A program made the position numbers and the translations under genes. Below are positions 8,617 through 16,968 of a stretch of DNA of 46,862 nucleotides, one piece after another. This stretch comes from Novosphingobium rosa NBRC 15208. GTDB taxonomy: Bacteria > Pseudomonadota > Alphaproteobacteria > Sphingomonadales > Sphingomonadaceae. Numbering within the stretch: position 1 is the first letter of the stretch; each line of letters begins with the position of its first letter. The DNA is taken from contig NZ_BCZE01000064.1 of assembly GCF_001598555.1 (NCBI RefSeq), positions 1-46,862 on the forward strand, written 5' to 3'. The notes under the pieces were generated by a model. That model had not been told where the DNA came from, ran no database searches, and saw nothing but the letters and a program-made list of their open reading frames with translations.

Positions 8617-9378
8617 ATGGCACAAGAACTCAATGGAAAAACCGCGCTGGTCACCGGCGCCACCGGCGGTCTGGGCCGCGCGATCTGCGCAAGGCTGGCG
8701 CAGGCCGGGGCCAGCGTGATCGCCGCCGATCTGCCTCAGGCGCCGATCGCGGCGCTGGTCGCCACGCTGGGCGCTGGCAGCCGCGCCCTCCACCTCGACG
8801 TGACGCGCGAAGAACAGTGGCAGGCCGCCTTTCAGACCTGTGAGGAGGACGGGCAAAAGGTGGATATTCTGGTGAACAATGCCGGGATCTTCACCCCCAA
8901 CATCCCCTTTGCCGACATGCCTTTCGATGTGTGGAAAAAGCATTTCGCGGTCAATGCCGATGGCACCTTTCTGGGTTGCCGTGAGGCGATCCGGCATATG
9001 CGCGGACGCGGTGGCGCCATCGTCAACATCGCTTCAAGCATGGGGCTGGTGGCGCTGGCCGAGGCGGGCGCCTATTGCGCCTCCAAGGCGGCGGTGCTGA
9101 TGACCACCCGAGTCGCGGCGCGCAGCGGCGGGCCGGACGGCATCCGCGTCAACGCCGTGCTGCCCGGCGCGGTGCCCACCGACATGCTGATGGGCAATCT
9201 GCAGGCGGGCCAGCAGGAAAGCGATTTGCTCGGCACGCTGGCCAGCTATGCCGCCATGGGCCGTCTGGCCCGGCCCGAGGACATCGCCGAGGCCGTGCTG
9301 ATGCTGGCGGGCCCGGGCGCGGCCGCGATCAGCGGCGTGGCGTTGCCCGTCGATTGCGGCACGATTCCGGGGGGGTAA
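8617..9378 (+). CDS. SDR-family NAD(P)-dependent oxidoreductase
   Basis: A 253-residue classical short-chain dehydrogenase. The nucleotide-binding motif TGATGGLG is at 13-20, NNAG at 87-90, the catalytic Ser near 140, and Tyr153-x3-Lys157. An Asp at about 38 (ending beta-2, AADLP) favours NAD over NADP. The C-terminal segment PVDCGTIPGG closes the fold. A Shine-Dalgarno GGAGG overlaps the end of the symporter gene, one base upstream. Together with the symporter and the nearby receptor and second SDR this suggests oxidation of an imported sugar, polyol or hydroxy-acid. Exact substrate unknown. Confidence 0.9.
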   Translation: MAQELNGKTALVTGATGGLGRAICARLAQAGASVIAADLPQAPIAALVATLGAGSRALHLDVTREEQWQAAFQTCEEDGQKVDILVNNAGIFTPNIPFADMPFDVWKKHFAVNADGTFLGCREAIRHMRGRGGAIVNIASSMGLVALAEAGAYCASKAAVLMTTRVAARSGGPDGIRVNAVLPGAVPTDMLMGNLQAGQQESDLLGTLASYAAMGRLARPEDIAEAVLMLAGPGAAAISGVALPVDCGTIPGG

Positions 9379-9423
9379 GCCGCGCGATTCCGCAAATAAA
9401 TCCCCGTCATCATGCTTTATTGA

Positions 9424-9454
9424 TCGAGGATCGGACATTCAGGGAAAATCCCTG
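9424..9454. promoter_or_regulatory. Conserved upstream motif copy 2 with adjacent inverted repeat
   Basis: TCGAGGATCGGACATT (9424-9439) differs by one base from the motif at 7111. It is followed by CAGGGA-AAA-TCCCTG (9440-9454), a perfect 6-bp inverted repeat. Both lie 65-96 bases before the second TonB receptor, where its promoter and operator are expected. Confidence 0.4.
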
Positions 9455-9519
9455 CTTCTGCGCCCCGGTTACCGCACACTCATGACATCGACAAAGGATG
9501 ATCGACCCAAGGGGGTATC

Positions 9520-11703
9520 ATGAGGACTATCAAGTCAATTCGCCTGCCTGCTCTTCTTCGCTGCGCCGCACCGCTGGCTTTGTCTTGCGCCTGCGCCCAT
9601 CCGGTGCTGGCGCAAAGTACTGACAAGGCCGACAACGGCGTTCCCACCACGCAGGGGCTGTCCGACATCACCGTCACCGCCACCCGCAGCAGCTCTTCCG
9701 TGCAGAAGACCCCGCTGGCGGTCACCGCCTTTGACAGCAGCGCCCTGAAACGCCTGCAGATCACCAATGTGAAGGATGTCAGCCAGGTCGCGCCCAATGT
9801 GCAGATCGCGCCGGTCACGGCGGGCACAGCGGGCATCGCGCCCTATATCCGTGGCGGCGCCGTGACCGATGGCGGCGACATCACCGCCGAGGCCGATGTC
9901 GGCATCTACATCGACGATGTCTATCAGCCGCGCGCCGCCGCCTCGATGATCGATGCGCTCGACATCGACCGGATCGAGGTGCTGCGCGGACCGCAAGGCA
10001 CGCTCTATGGCCGCAACAGCGCGGCGGGCGCGCTCAAGATTGTCACCCGCACGCCGGGCGATCAGCTTTCGGTCTCCGCGGAAGCCGGAACGGGCAGCTG
10101 GAACGAGCGCTTCGTCAAAGGCGTGGTCAGCGGTCCGCTTAACAGCGATGGCAGCCTGCGCGGCGGCATCTCGGCGATGTATCGTGCCAATGATGGTGGG
10201 CGGCAGTACGATGCCACGCTGAGCAAGGCGGTGGGCGCACAGAACTTCGTCGGCACCATGGCCAATCTCTATTACGACAAGGGCCCCCTCACCGCACGGT
10301 TGACCGGCTATTACAGCCATTACAACAGCGATGGCCAATATGCCGTGGGCACCGATCTGTCCTACACCGGCAATGACTATCTGGCGATCAGGCCCGCCAG
10401 CGGCAATTACCGCACAGTGCTGAGCCCCACCCCCTCCTACACGCATGACACGCAATATGGCGCCACGCTCAATGTCGCGGTCAATCTGAGCGAGAAGACG
10501 CAGCTGACCTCGATCACGGCCTGGTCGCAACTGCTCGACAGCTGGCGCGAGGACTATTCGGGCGGCGTGCCTTTCACTGCGCTCGGCATCAGCCAGCCGG
10601 GCTATGCCGCGCTGTTCGACCGCGCCGCGGCGATGCATGACGACAATTTCAGCGAAGAGCTGCAGCTTCATACCAAGGGGCTGGACGACAAGCTCAAATT
10701 CGTGGGCGGCCTGTATTTCTTCCGCGAATGGGGCAATCAGAACTTCCTGACCACCACCTATTTCGTGCCCTCGCCCACCACCTACAACATCGGCACCAAC
10801 AGCTATGCCGCCTTCGGCCAGCTGAGCTACGATCTGCTCGATCATCTGACGGTGACAGTCGGCGGACGCTATACGGTGGATCACAAGACCATCGACGCCA
10901 TGGTGGATGTCGCGCCGGTCAACCGGGTCGATACATGGCACAATTTCGTGCCCAAGGTGGGGCTGGACTGGCAAATCACCCGCGATCTGATGGCCTATGC
11001 TAGCTATTCGCAAGGATTCAAGGCGGGTGGCTACAATGGTCTTGCCTCCAACGCCGCCCAGCTGGATTCGCCCTATGGTCCGGAAAAGGTGACGGCCTAT
11101 GAAGTCGGCTTCAAGAGCCAGTTCTGGGACCATCGCGGCAAGCTCAACGTCTCGGCCTTCTACAACAAATACTCCAGCATCCAGCAGCAGCTGGTCACGG
11201 CTTCTGGCGACTTCCTCACCGAAACTTTCGCCGCATCGCATAAGGGCATCGAAACCGAATTCAGCCTGCGCCCGGTGCCGCCGCTCACCCTGTGGGTCAA
11301 TGGCACCTACAATGATGCGCATTACACCTCGGCCAGCAACACCAATGCGGCGGTGGCCAATTACGTCGGCAATGTGATGACCAACGTCTTCCCCTATCAG
11401 GTGACGTTGGGCGGCGATCTTTCGCTGCCGGTGATGGGCGGCCATGTGGTGCTGGGCGCCAATTACAACATGCGCGCCGATTACTATTCCACGCCGGACA
11501 ATCTGGCGATCGGCCATGTGCCGTCCACGCGCATTCTCAACGCCTATGTCGGCTATGAGAAGGACCGCTGGTCGGTGCGGCTGACCGGCAAGAACCTGAC
11601 CGACGACCGCTACTGGACGACCGGCTTCGCTTTCGCCCAGGTGGCCCCACGCTTCATGGCCGACCCCACCACCTGGCGTCTGACCTTCGCCTATAAGATG
11701 TAA
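9520..11703 (+). CDS. TonB-dependent outer-membrane receptor
   Basis: A 727-residue receptor. The signal peptide ends near residue 31 (HPVLA before Q). The TonB box SDITVTATR is at 48-56. The plug carries IRGGAVTDGGDI and VEVLRGPQGTLYGRNSAAGAL, a standard sphingomonad signature. The barrel ends FAYKM. The ATG is preceded by AAGGGGG. It follows the symporter-SDR pair after 141 bases that hold a possible shared regulatory motif, and a second SDR follows after 58 bases. It most likely brings the substrate of this cluster across the outer membrane. Confidence 0.93.
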   Translation: MRTIKSIRLPALLRCAAPLALSCACAHPVLAQSTDKADNGVPTTQGLSDITVTATRSSSSVQKTPLAVTAFDSSALKRLQITNVKDVSQVAPNVQIAPVTAGTAGIAPYIRGGAVTDGGDITAEADVGIYIDDVYQPRAAASMIDALDIDRIEVLRGPQGTLYGRNSAAGALKIVTRTPGDQLSVSAEAGTGSWNERFVKGVVSGPLNSDGSLRGGISAMYRANDGGRQYDATLSKAVGAQNFVGTMANLYYDKGPLTARLTGYYSHYNSDGQYAVGTDLSYTGNDYLAIRPASGNYRTVLSPTPSYTHDTQYGATLNVAVNLSEKTQLTSITAWSQLLDSWREDYSGGVPFTALGISQPGYAALFDRAAAMHDDNFSEELQLHTKGLDDKLKFVGGLYFFREWGNQNFLTTTYFVPSPTTYNIGTNSYAAFGQLSYDLLDHLTVTVGGRYTVDHKTIDAMVDVAPVNRVDTWHNFVPKVGLDWQITRDLMAYASYSQGFKAGGYNGLASNAAQLDSPYGPEKVTAYEVGFKSQFWDHRGKLNVSAFYNKYSSIQQQLVTASGDFLTETFAASHKGIETEFSLRPVPPLTLWVNGTYNDAHYTSASNTNAAVANYVGNVMTNVFPYQVTLGGDLSLPVMGGHVVLGANYNMRADYYSTPDNLAIGHVPSTRILNAYVGYEKDRWSVRLTGKNLTDDRYWTTGFAFAQVAPRFMADPTTWRLTFAYKM

Positions 11704-11761
11704 GCTCTGGCGGCAGGGGCGGTGTTGCGCCGGCCCTGCTCGCCTTCAGGACGGAATAGCC

Positions 11762-12487
11762 ATGCAGAATCTGGAAGGCAGGATCGCGATTGTCACCGGA
11801 GCGGCATCGGGCATCGGCGCGGCCGTTGCCGCGGTGCTGAACGAGAGCGGCGCGGTGGTCATCGGCTTCGATCTTGCGGGACATGGCATCGACATCCTGC
11901 CGGTCGACATCGCCGCGAGGGCCCAGGTCGATCGGGCCGTGGCGCAAGTCGCAGCCGAGCATGGCAGGATCGACATTCTGGTCAACTGCGCCGGCACGGG
12001 CAATCTGGGCACCATCCTCGACCTTGAGCCGGAGGAATGGGATCGGGTGATGGCCATCAACCTCACGGGCTCCTACGCCGCCTGCCGCGCGGTTCTGCCC
12101 GCAATGTTGGCGCAGGGCAGCGGCGCGATCGTCAATGTCGCATCCACCTTCGGCCTGCTCGCGCGTGAGAATTGCCTTGCCTATGGCGTCAGCAAGGCGG
12201 GAGTCATCCATATGACGCGGTTGATCGCCGTGGATCTGGCCGGCAGCGGCATAAGGGTCAATTGCGTATGCCCCGGGCTGATCGAGACCCCCATGACCCG
12301 CCCCCTGTATGACGCCTCCGCCGCCGAGGCGCTTGAGCGCAACACCGCGCTACACGCCATGCGCCGCAGTGGACAGCCCCATGAAATCGCGGATGTCATC
12401 GCGTTTCTGGTGTCGGATGCCGCCTCATTCGTGACCGGGACGGTGATCCCGGTGGATGGGGGATACACGGCCGGGAAATGGGCATAA
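11762..12487 (+). CDS. SDR-family NAD(P)-dependent oxidoreductase
   Basis: A 241-residue classical SDR. TGAASGIG at 12-19, NCAG at 75-78 (Cys replaces the usual second Asn), Ser128, Tyr141-x3-Lys145, and a PVDGGYTAG close. Asp37 after beta-2 suggests NAD. It lies 58 bases after the TonB receptor and likely shares its transcript. It is only distantly similar to the SDR at 8617, so the two probably catalyse different steps or act on different substrates of the same pathway. Substrate unknown. Confidence 0.9.
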   Translation: MQNLEGRIAIVTGAASGIGAAVAAVLNESGAVVIGFDLAGHGIDILPVDIAARAQVDRAVAQVAAEHGRIDILVNCAGTGNLGTILDLEPEEWDRVMAINLTGSYAACRAVLPAMLAQGSGAIVNVASTFGLLARENCLAYGVSKAGVIHMTRLIAVDLAGSGIRVNCVCPGLIETPMTRPLYDASAAEALERNTALHAMRRSGQPHEIADVIAFLVSDAASFVTGTVIPVDGGYTAGKWA

Positions 12488-12561
12488 GCCCCCCTTCCAG
12501 CAGGCCGGCGGAAAGGAGATCAAGAAGCCCATCACCAAAGGCACCTTAAAAGCAATTTAAG

Positions 12562-12593
12562 TTGACAATAGATTCCTAATCTATTGATATAAT
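12562..12593 (+). promoter_or_regulatory. Promoter with palindromic operator, probably autoregulated
   Basis: A perfect -35 TTGACA at 12562-12567 is followed by a perfect 9-bp inverted repeat CAATAGATT-CCT-AATCTATTG at 12566-12586, which fills the spacer. A TATAAT stands at 12588-12593 (20-base spacer), or TGATAT at 12585-12590 (17-base spacer). The start codon is at 12597, so the transcript would have little or no leader. The nearest DNA-binding protein is the HTH protein encoded directly downstream. Confidence 0.7.
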
Positions 12594-12596
12594 TTT

Positions 12597-13559
12597 ATGG
12601 ATACGCGCTTCTCTCAGCACGTCGTAGAGGCCTTCGGAAGCGCCTGCGAAGCGCTCGCCCGGGCTGGCGAGCGCCTTGCTCTTTTTCCAGAACCCGCGCT
12701 GCTGACGGCCCAGATACGCACCCGCGAAATGGAGGCTCTCGCCTGGCTCGAGGGAGAAAGCTTCAATCCAGACCAACTCGCTGTCGATTATGGCTATTCT
12801 CCGCGTGCATGGCGGCGGTGGCCCTTCACCTTTGTTCTGACATTCGATCGTCCGCTGGAATGGCATTCGGAATCGCCAGCGGAAAGCATTCGAAGCTGGC
12901 TTGAAGCAGAAATTCCCATCGGAGAGGAATCGCCGCTTCATGCCGCGCCAGAGATAGCCGATGTCCGCCTCGATGCATGGCTTCGCCACAGCGCGCGCGC
13001 CTCTCTCCTGCCCTCCCTGATCGCCAGTGCTGATATCGCGGCCAGTTTTGCCCGGTCCAGTCCGCTCGACCGGGGAAACATTGTCATGGGCGCCATGCTT
13101 GGAGACCGCTTTGGAATCCGCAACGGCAAGCTCTCTGCCGGCGGGATTGCGGCTCTTGGCCTGTACCGGAACCGCACGCCCTGGCGCTCCTTGCTGACCG
13201 GTGCGACGGAAGGCGATCTCGACGAACTTTCCGAGCGGGCCAGAGATGAACGCTGCCGCATTGCCTGGCTCAACGGCATCGCCGCAGGCGCCGCCGCGGT
13301 CTTAGGCCTCGATCAACGCTTACGGCTATGGCACGCCAAACTTGATGACGAATGCGCACGCCGTCGAAAATCGTCCCACTTACGCGCGCTTGTCCTCCTC
13401 GCGGGTGCCGGCACGTCCCTCACCGTTGCGCGTGCTGCCGATGCCCTGCGCTTATCCCGACAGGCCACCACACGACTTGTCGCGGAGGCGTGTGAGGTCA
13501 ACCTCCTGCGGGAAATCACTCACGGCAATGCATTTCGTCGCTATGTCATAAGCGTATAA
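12597..13559 (+). CDS. Replicon-associated HTH protein, DUF1612 (RHE_PE00001)-like
   Basis: A 320-residue soluble protein. The N-terminal part, with EALARAGERLALFP and EALAWLEGESFNPDQLAVDYGYSPRAW (about 17-72; cited as landmarks LEGESF and DQLAVDY), resembles DUF1612 proteins found near repABC-type origins in rhizobia. A C-terminal helix-turn-helix stands near 275-300 (SLTVARAADALRLSRQATTR). No catalytic motif is seen. There is no Shine-Dalgarno before the ATG, and the -10 hexamer ends 3 bases before it, so translation may start on a leaderless mRNA. It is divergent from neither neighbour but sits at the edge of the replication block. The palindrome in its promoter suggests it represses itself. 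Its role in replication or copy control is an inference. The family match is from memory of motifs and is only moderately sure. Confidence 0.55.
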   Translation: MDTRFSQHVVEAFGSACEALARAGERLALFPEPALLTAQIRTREMEALAWLEGESFNPDQLAVDYGYSPRAWRRWPFTFVLTFDRPLEWHSESPAESIRSWLEAEIPIGEESPLHAAPEIADVRLDAWLRHSARASLLPSLIASADIAASFARSSPLDRGNIVMGAMLGDRFGIRNGKLSAGGIAALGLYRNRTPWRSLLTGATEGDLDELSERARDERCRIAWLNGIAAGAAAVLGLDQRLRLWHAKLDDECARRRKSSHLRALVLLAGAGTSLTVARAADALRLSRQATTRLVAEACEVNLLREITHGNAFRRYVISV

Positions 13560-13886
13560 CAAGCTTGGCGGCTGCCGGTTTGCCTTGACCCAGGCAGGGC
13601 ACGGGAATCAGGGCATCGGACACCGGGCGCGATCCTTGATCGGTCCAGCATCGCGCGCCGGGGTTGAGCGGCTGAAGTTTGCTTCTGAAGGGCAAAAACC
13701 TGAAAAAACGCCTCCCCGCAAACGGCCCTTACAGCGCGAAAACCGCCACCCCGCGACCCGAAGTACATTCGGCGCCCCAAAGCGCTCCACGGGCTCCTGA
13801 GGGCAAATTTCGCGCTCAAGGTGTTCGCAAGCGGCGAGGAGGCGGGTTTACAGCCCCACCGTTCCCCAAAACGGAGCTTTGCCCTG
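13560..13886. other. Intergenic gap between the HTH gene and parB1
   Basis: This 327-bp stretch lies between convergent genes. It holds a small hairpin CCGTT-CCCCAA-AACGG at about 13860-13875, which could weakly end parB1 transcription. Short open frames on both strands carry no recognisable features. I see nothing else in it. Confidence 0.5.
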
Positions 13887-14891
13887 TTACAGCCAGTGCC
13901 GGTCCAGAAGTTCCCTGATCGCGGCCTCGGCTTCTTCCCTTGTCGCGCCGCCCTTATGCAGCAAGGTCAAGCGAAGGCCTTTGCGATCCGCGCCCTCGAT
14001 GCGCAGGACCGGCTTGCCTGACTCCCCGGTGACGACCTGGGTCGATCCGGCTGCCTTGCGGGTCGGCGCTTTCTTTGGCGGCGTGGCAACCTCCGTCAGC
14101 GCGCGAATGATCTCCAGCACAGGTATGGCCTGCCCCGTCGCCATCTGGGCTTCGGCCAGCGCCGCCGCTTTCCGGAAGAGCAAGTCCCGCGTCTCCTCGG
14201 CCTTGAGAAACGGCTTGAGCGCGATCACGTTGCGGATGGTCAGGGCCTGCGGTTCGCGAAAGGCCACCATCAGCTCGGCAGGCATGCGGGCCAGATCGAG
14301 GTAGCGCGTCAGCCAGCTTTCGCTGACCTTGATGCGCTCTGCCATGGTCTTCTGGCGGCCGTCGTAATAGGCATGCAGCGCGCGCAGATAATCGCGCGCG
14401 CGTTCGAAATCGCTGAGATCGTCGCGGGCGCGGTTTTCGATATCGGCGACGCGGAAGGCTTCCTCATCGCCCATCTCGCGCACATCGACGAGGAAGCGGA
14501 AATCGGGATAGTTGTGCGCCCGCAGCCAGCTGATCGACCAATGGCGACGCGCGCCGCAAATCACCTCGAAATCGAACCGGGGATCGCCCGAGACGCGGCG
14601 GACGATGGCCGGGATTTCCTGCCGCCCCTGCGCCTTGATGCTTTCGATCAGATCCTCGCAGCGCTGATGGTCGAGCAGGGCGTAGTCGCGGTTGTGCCCC
14701 TCCCACATGCGGCAGCGCGCCGGGTCGACCAGTTCATGCGTGCGGGTGATCACCGCGCCCGAGGCCAGCTCGGCAATGCGGTTGCTGCGCCCGGTCAGCA
14801 CATTGGAGGCGATGCCGCTGCGCTTCGGCACGGCATTCAGATCGATACCGGCGGCCAGTTCCTCGGCAAATCCACTGTTCTTTCGGCTCAT
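13887..14891 (-). CDS. parB: ParB-family partition protein 1
   Basis: A 334-residue centromere-binding CTPase-like protein. The N-terminal ParB domain spans about 50-160, with GARRHWS at 113-119 (the arginine-rich box that contacts CTP) and ENRARDDLSDFERA at 152-165. The HTH that reads parS is near 180-203 (KTMAERIKVSESWLTRYL). A Lys/Arg-rich linker (PPKKAPTRKAAG) leads to a C-terminal dimerisation segment. The longest open frame begins at 15083, but that start lies inside parA1. The ATG at 14891 has AGGGG upstream and gives the normal family length. It follows parA1 after 46 bases that contain a 16-bp perfect palindrome, the best candidate for its own parS. Confidence 0.92.
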   Translation of the reverse strand: MSRKNSGFAEELAAGIDLNAVPKRSGIASNVLTGRSNRIAELASGAVITRTHELVDPARCRMWEGHNRDYALLDHQRCEDLIESIKAQGRQEIPAIVRRVSGDPRFDFEVICGARRHWSISWLRAHNYPDFRFLVDVREMGDEEAFRVADIENRARDDLSDFERARDYLRALHAYYDGRQKTMAERIKVSESWLTRYLDLARMPAELMVAFREPQALTIRNVIALKPFLKAEETRDLLFRKAAALAEAQMATGQAIPVLEIIRALTEVATPPKKAPTRKAAGSTQVVTGESGKPVLRIEGADRKGLRLTLLHKGGATREEAEAAIRELLDRHWL

Positions 14892-14905
14892 TCCAAGCCC
14901 CTGTT

Positions 14906-14928
14906 TTTGCAAATTGCACGCGTGCAAT
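14906..14928. promoter_or_regulatory. Candidate parS1 between parA1 and parB1
   Basis: A perfect 16-bp palindrome ATTGCACGCGTGCAAT (14913-14928) sits in the short parA1-parB1 gap. Together with the preceding TTTGCAA it forms a 22-base motif (14906-14927) repeated with two changes at 16233-16254 upstream of parA1. Two copies flanking the parA gene of one par module are what a centromere for ParB1 would look like. It also touches the parB1 ribosome-binding region. Confidence 0.6.
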
Positions 14929-14937
14929 AACCAGCCA

Positions 14938-16140
14938 TCACGCCAGCGCTTCCTGACGCAGCCTTGCACGATGGCTCGGCCACATCGAGCGGATGTCCAC
15001 CTCGATCTCCTGATTGACCCCTTCGAGATAGGCCAGGCACCGGTTGCGCACCGCCGAGCTGGTGGCCGGGCCGTCCAGCTCATAGACGGTCATCAGCCGC
15101 GCGGTGGCATTGTCGATCTCGGCGGAATCCTTCAGCGGCGTACGCACCATCGCATGGCCGAAGAGCGTGCGCATGAGATTGAGCAGTTCCTTCTGCATCG
15201 ACTTGGTTTCATCCACCTTCGATCCGACGAAACGCAGGAACTGCAATTCGGGCGCAAGGTCCATCTCCGCCAGCTGCTCGATGGTTTCATCCAGCATGGC
15301 GAGGAAGGCCGCGGTGGAGGAGAAATCCATCACCGTGGGCGGCACCGGCACGATCAGCGCATTGGCCGCGCGCAGCACCGAGAGCGAGATGGCCCCCAGC
15401 GCGGGCGGCGGGTCCATCACGATCACATCGAAGCGGTGAGCGATGCTGTCGATCCCCTGCTTGATGCGGTTGAGCAGCCCCCCTCCCCCACGCGCCATGC
15501 GCGCGGCCAGCTCATATTCGGACTGGAACAGACGCAGATTGGCCGGGATCAGCTCCAGCCCGTCGAAATGGGTCTTGCGCAAGGCATAGTCGAGCGAGGA
15601 GCGCTCTTCCTCGCGCAGGAAGGGATAGAGCGTATCCTCCTCGCTGAGATCAAGATCGGGGACATAGCCGAAAAGCGTGGTGGCCGAGGCCTGGCTGTCG
15701 CAATCGATCAGCGCAACGCGATAGCCCTTGATCGCCAGATATTGCGCCAGATGCACCGAGAGGGTGGACTTGCCCACCCCGCCCTTGAAGTTCTGCACGG
15801 CGACCACACAGCAGGGGTCTTCCGGGCTGCGATGCGGCTTGGTGCCGAAGACAGCACGCATGGCGTTGATCTGGGCCAGCGTGTAACGCTCGCGCCGGTT
15901 GTTCGCGCCGCGCGCGGGCTCGGGCAGGCGGCCATCCTTCTCGGCATCGCGAATCGCGGCGGGGGTGCGGCCCACCAGTTCGGCGGCCTTGCTGATGGTA
16001 AAGGTGGGCTCGCGGCGGTCTCCGGCACGGGCGCTGCGGGCGGAATCGCGCAGCTTTTCCAGCACGGACGAAGTGCGTGCCGCCAGCGTGGCGACTGAAA
16101 CCAGATCCTGCGTACCGTCTATGCCTAAATCTGAGGACAC
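14938..16140 (-). CDS. parA: ParA-family partition ATPase 1 with N-terminal HTH
   Basis: A 400-residue type Ia ParA, which segregates plasmid copies by dynamic binding to the nucleoid and represses its own operon. The N-terminal HTH, ISKAAELVGRTPAAIRDAEKDG (about 49-70; MerR-like), distinguishes it from short type Ib proteins. The deviant Walker A KGGVGKST is at 119-126, Walker A' ending at Asp146 (LIDCDSQAS), and Walker B MDPPPAL around Asp243. The start is a GTG with AAAGG eight bases upstream; no better start exists nearby. A promoter with a flanking inverted repeat lies upstream at 16156-16210. It shares organisation with parA2 at 20139 but clearly differs in sequence. Confidence 0.93.
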   Translation of the reverse strand: MSSDLGIDGTQDLVSVATLAARTSSVLEKLRDSARSARAGDRREPTFTISKAAELVGRTPAAIRDAEKDGRLPEPARGANNRRERYTLAQINAMRAVFGTKPHRSPEDPCCVVAVQNFKGGVGKSTLSVHLAQYLAIKGYRVALIDCDSQASATTLFGYVPDLDLSEEDTLYPFLREEERSSLDYALRKTHFDGLELIPANLRLFQSEYELAARMARGGGGLLNRIKQGIDSIAHRFDVIVMDPPPALGAISLSVLRAANALIVPVPPTVMDFSSTAAFLAMLDETIEQLAEMDLAPELQFLRFVGSKVDETKSMQKELLNLMRTLFGHAMVRTPLKDSAEIDNATARLMTVYELDGPATSSAVRNRCLAYLEGVNQEIEVDIRSMWPSHRARLRQEALA

Positions 16141-16155
16141 GATTCTGCCTTTATG

Positions 16156-16210
16156 AAATTCGGCCTATCCTGCGCCAGCTTGCGCTTTTTTGTCAAGATT
16201 GGCCGAATTT
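16156..16210 (-). promoter_or_regulatory. parA1 promoter bracketed by an inverted repeat
   Basis: AAATTCGGCC at 16156-16165 and its exact complement GGCCGAATTT at 16201-16210 form a perfect 10-bp inverted repeat, with several further matching bases inward (AT, then TG). On the minus strand a perfect -35 TTGACA lies between them (16196 to 16191). The -10 is poor (AGGATA, about 19 bases on). The layout fits autorepression by ParA1 through its N-terminal HTH. Confidence 0.55.
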
Positions 16211-16232
16211 TCGAAAGCTGGAGGTTTAAGGC

Positions 16233-16254
16233 TTTGCAAATTGCCGGCGTGCAA
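16233..16254. promoter_or_regulatory. Second copy of the parS1-like motif, upstream of parA1
   Basis: TTTGCAAATTGC, then CG, then GCGTGCAA: 20 of 22 bases match the copy at 14906-14927. The palindrome is imperfect here. It lies just upstream of the parA1 promoter and its inverted repeat. Confidence 0.5.
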
Positions 16255-16657
16255 GCTCTATCCGTTCAGGCCGGAGCCTCGATTGATATCTGTCGTGAGA
16301 TGGGAGCAGCTCCATTGGACATCAGCGCCTCGTGGTCAGGCGGAACGTTGCATTCATGACGCTGGACCGGGATTGCAGCCTCTCAGGTTTAGGGCAAGGC
16401 TCCGTAATGTGGATCAGCGTTGCCACAGATTGCCCGTCATGCATGGGGTTGCCGATCAAGAACACTCCATGCCAGGCGCAGCAGGCTTATCGCTGCCTGC
16501 TTTTCACGGCAGGTGCCTCCCGGCTTTTCATCCCTTTTATCTCAACTCCATAAAGGCTTCCCGAAGGGTTAGACGGGTTAAATCCTAATTAGATAAAGTT
16601 AAGCGCTGCAGCGTGGCTTGCGACTCGCGGATTCCTGCGTGACTCCTGCCAAGCCCG

Positions 16658-16774
16658 GTTCCTGAAGTGTCGAAGGATCGTTCCTGAAGGATCGAAGGCT
16701 TGTTCCCGAAAGATCGAAGCGGCGTTCCCAAAGGATCGAAGGCTGCGTTTTGCCCGTTCCCGGAGTGTCGAACC
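16658..16774. repeat. Iteron array, five direct repeats
   Basis: Units begin GTTCC and read GTTCC-C/T-RAAGKRTCGAAG or close to it. Starts are at 16658, 16680, 16702 and 16724, exactly 22 bases apart, and a fifth at 16756, 32 bases on. The 22-base phase places all copies on one face of the helix after two turns, as expected for binding sites of an iteron-type initiator. repA ends 195 bases away. Confidence 0.75.
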
Positions 16775-16935
16775 ACCCGATCAGGGGGCGATGAAACTGC
16801 GCGGGTTGAATCAGTTTGCATCGCATCGCTTCGAACAAGCTTCAAACTTTGTGAAGGCGGAGGGAGAAGGCCACCGCCTGTTCATCCCATGTCCATCCCG
16901 CCGCCGGATTTTTCAGAGGGCTCCCGATTTGGCCC

Positions 16936-16949
16936 GACACTTCGGGAAC
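16936..16949. repeat. Inverted iteron near the repA stop codon
   Basis: GACACTTCGGGAAC is the reverse complement of GTTCCCGAAGTGTC, the iteron core, in opposite orientation to the main array. Inverted copies of iterons often act in copy control or self-regulation; that role is inferred. Confidence 0.5.
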
Positions 16950-16968
16950 GCCCTTCCCCCTGTTTCGC

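Larger units (their letters stand above)
16141..16968. other. Candidate replication origin region (oriV)
   Basis: This 828-bp noncoding region between parA1 and repA holds, in order, the parA1 promoter with inverted repeat (16156-16210), a parS1-like motif (16233-16254), an AT-rich stretch (about 16565-16600) that could be the unwinding element, five direct repeats (16658-16774) and one inverted copy (16936-16949). I found no convincing DnaA box. Open frames of 66-132 codons here carry no recognisable features. Confidence 0.6.
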
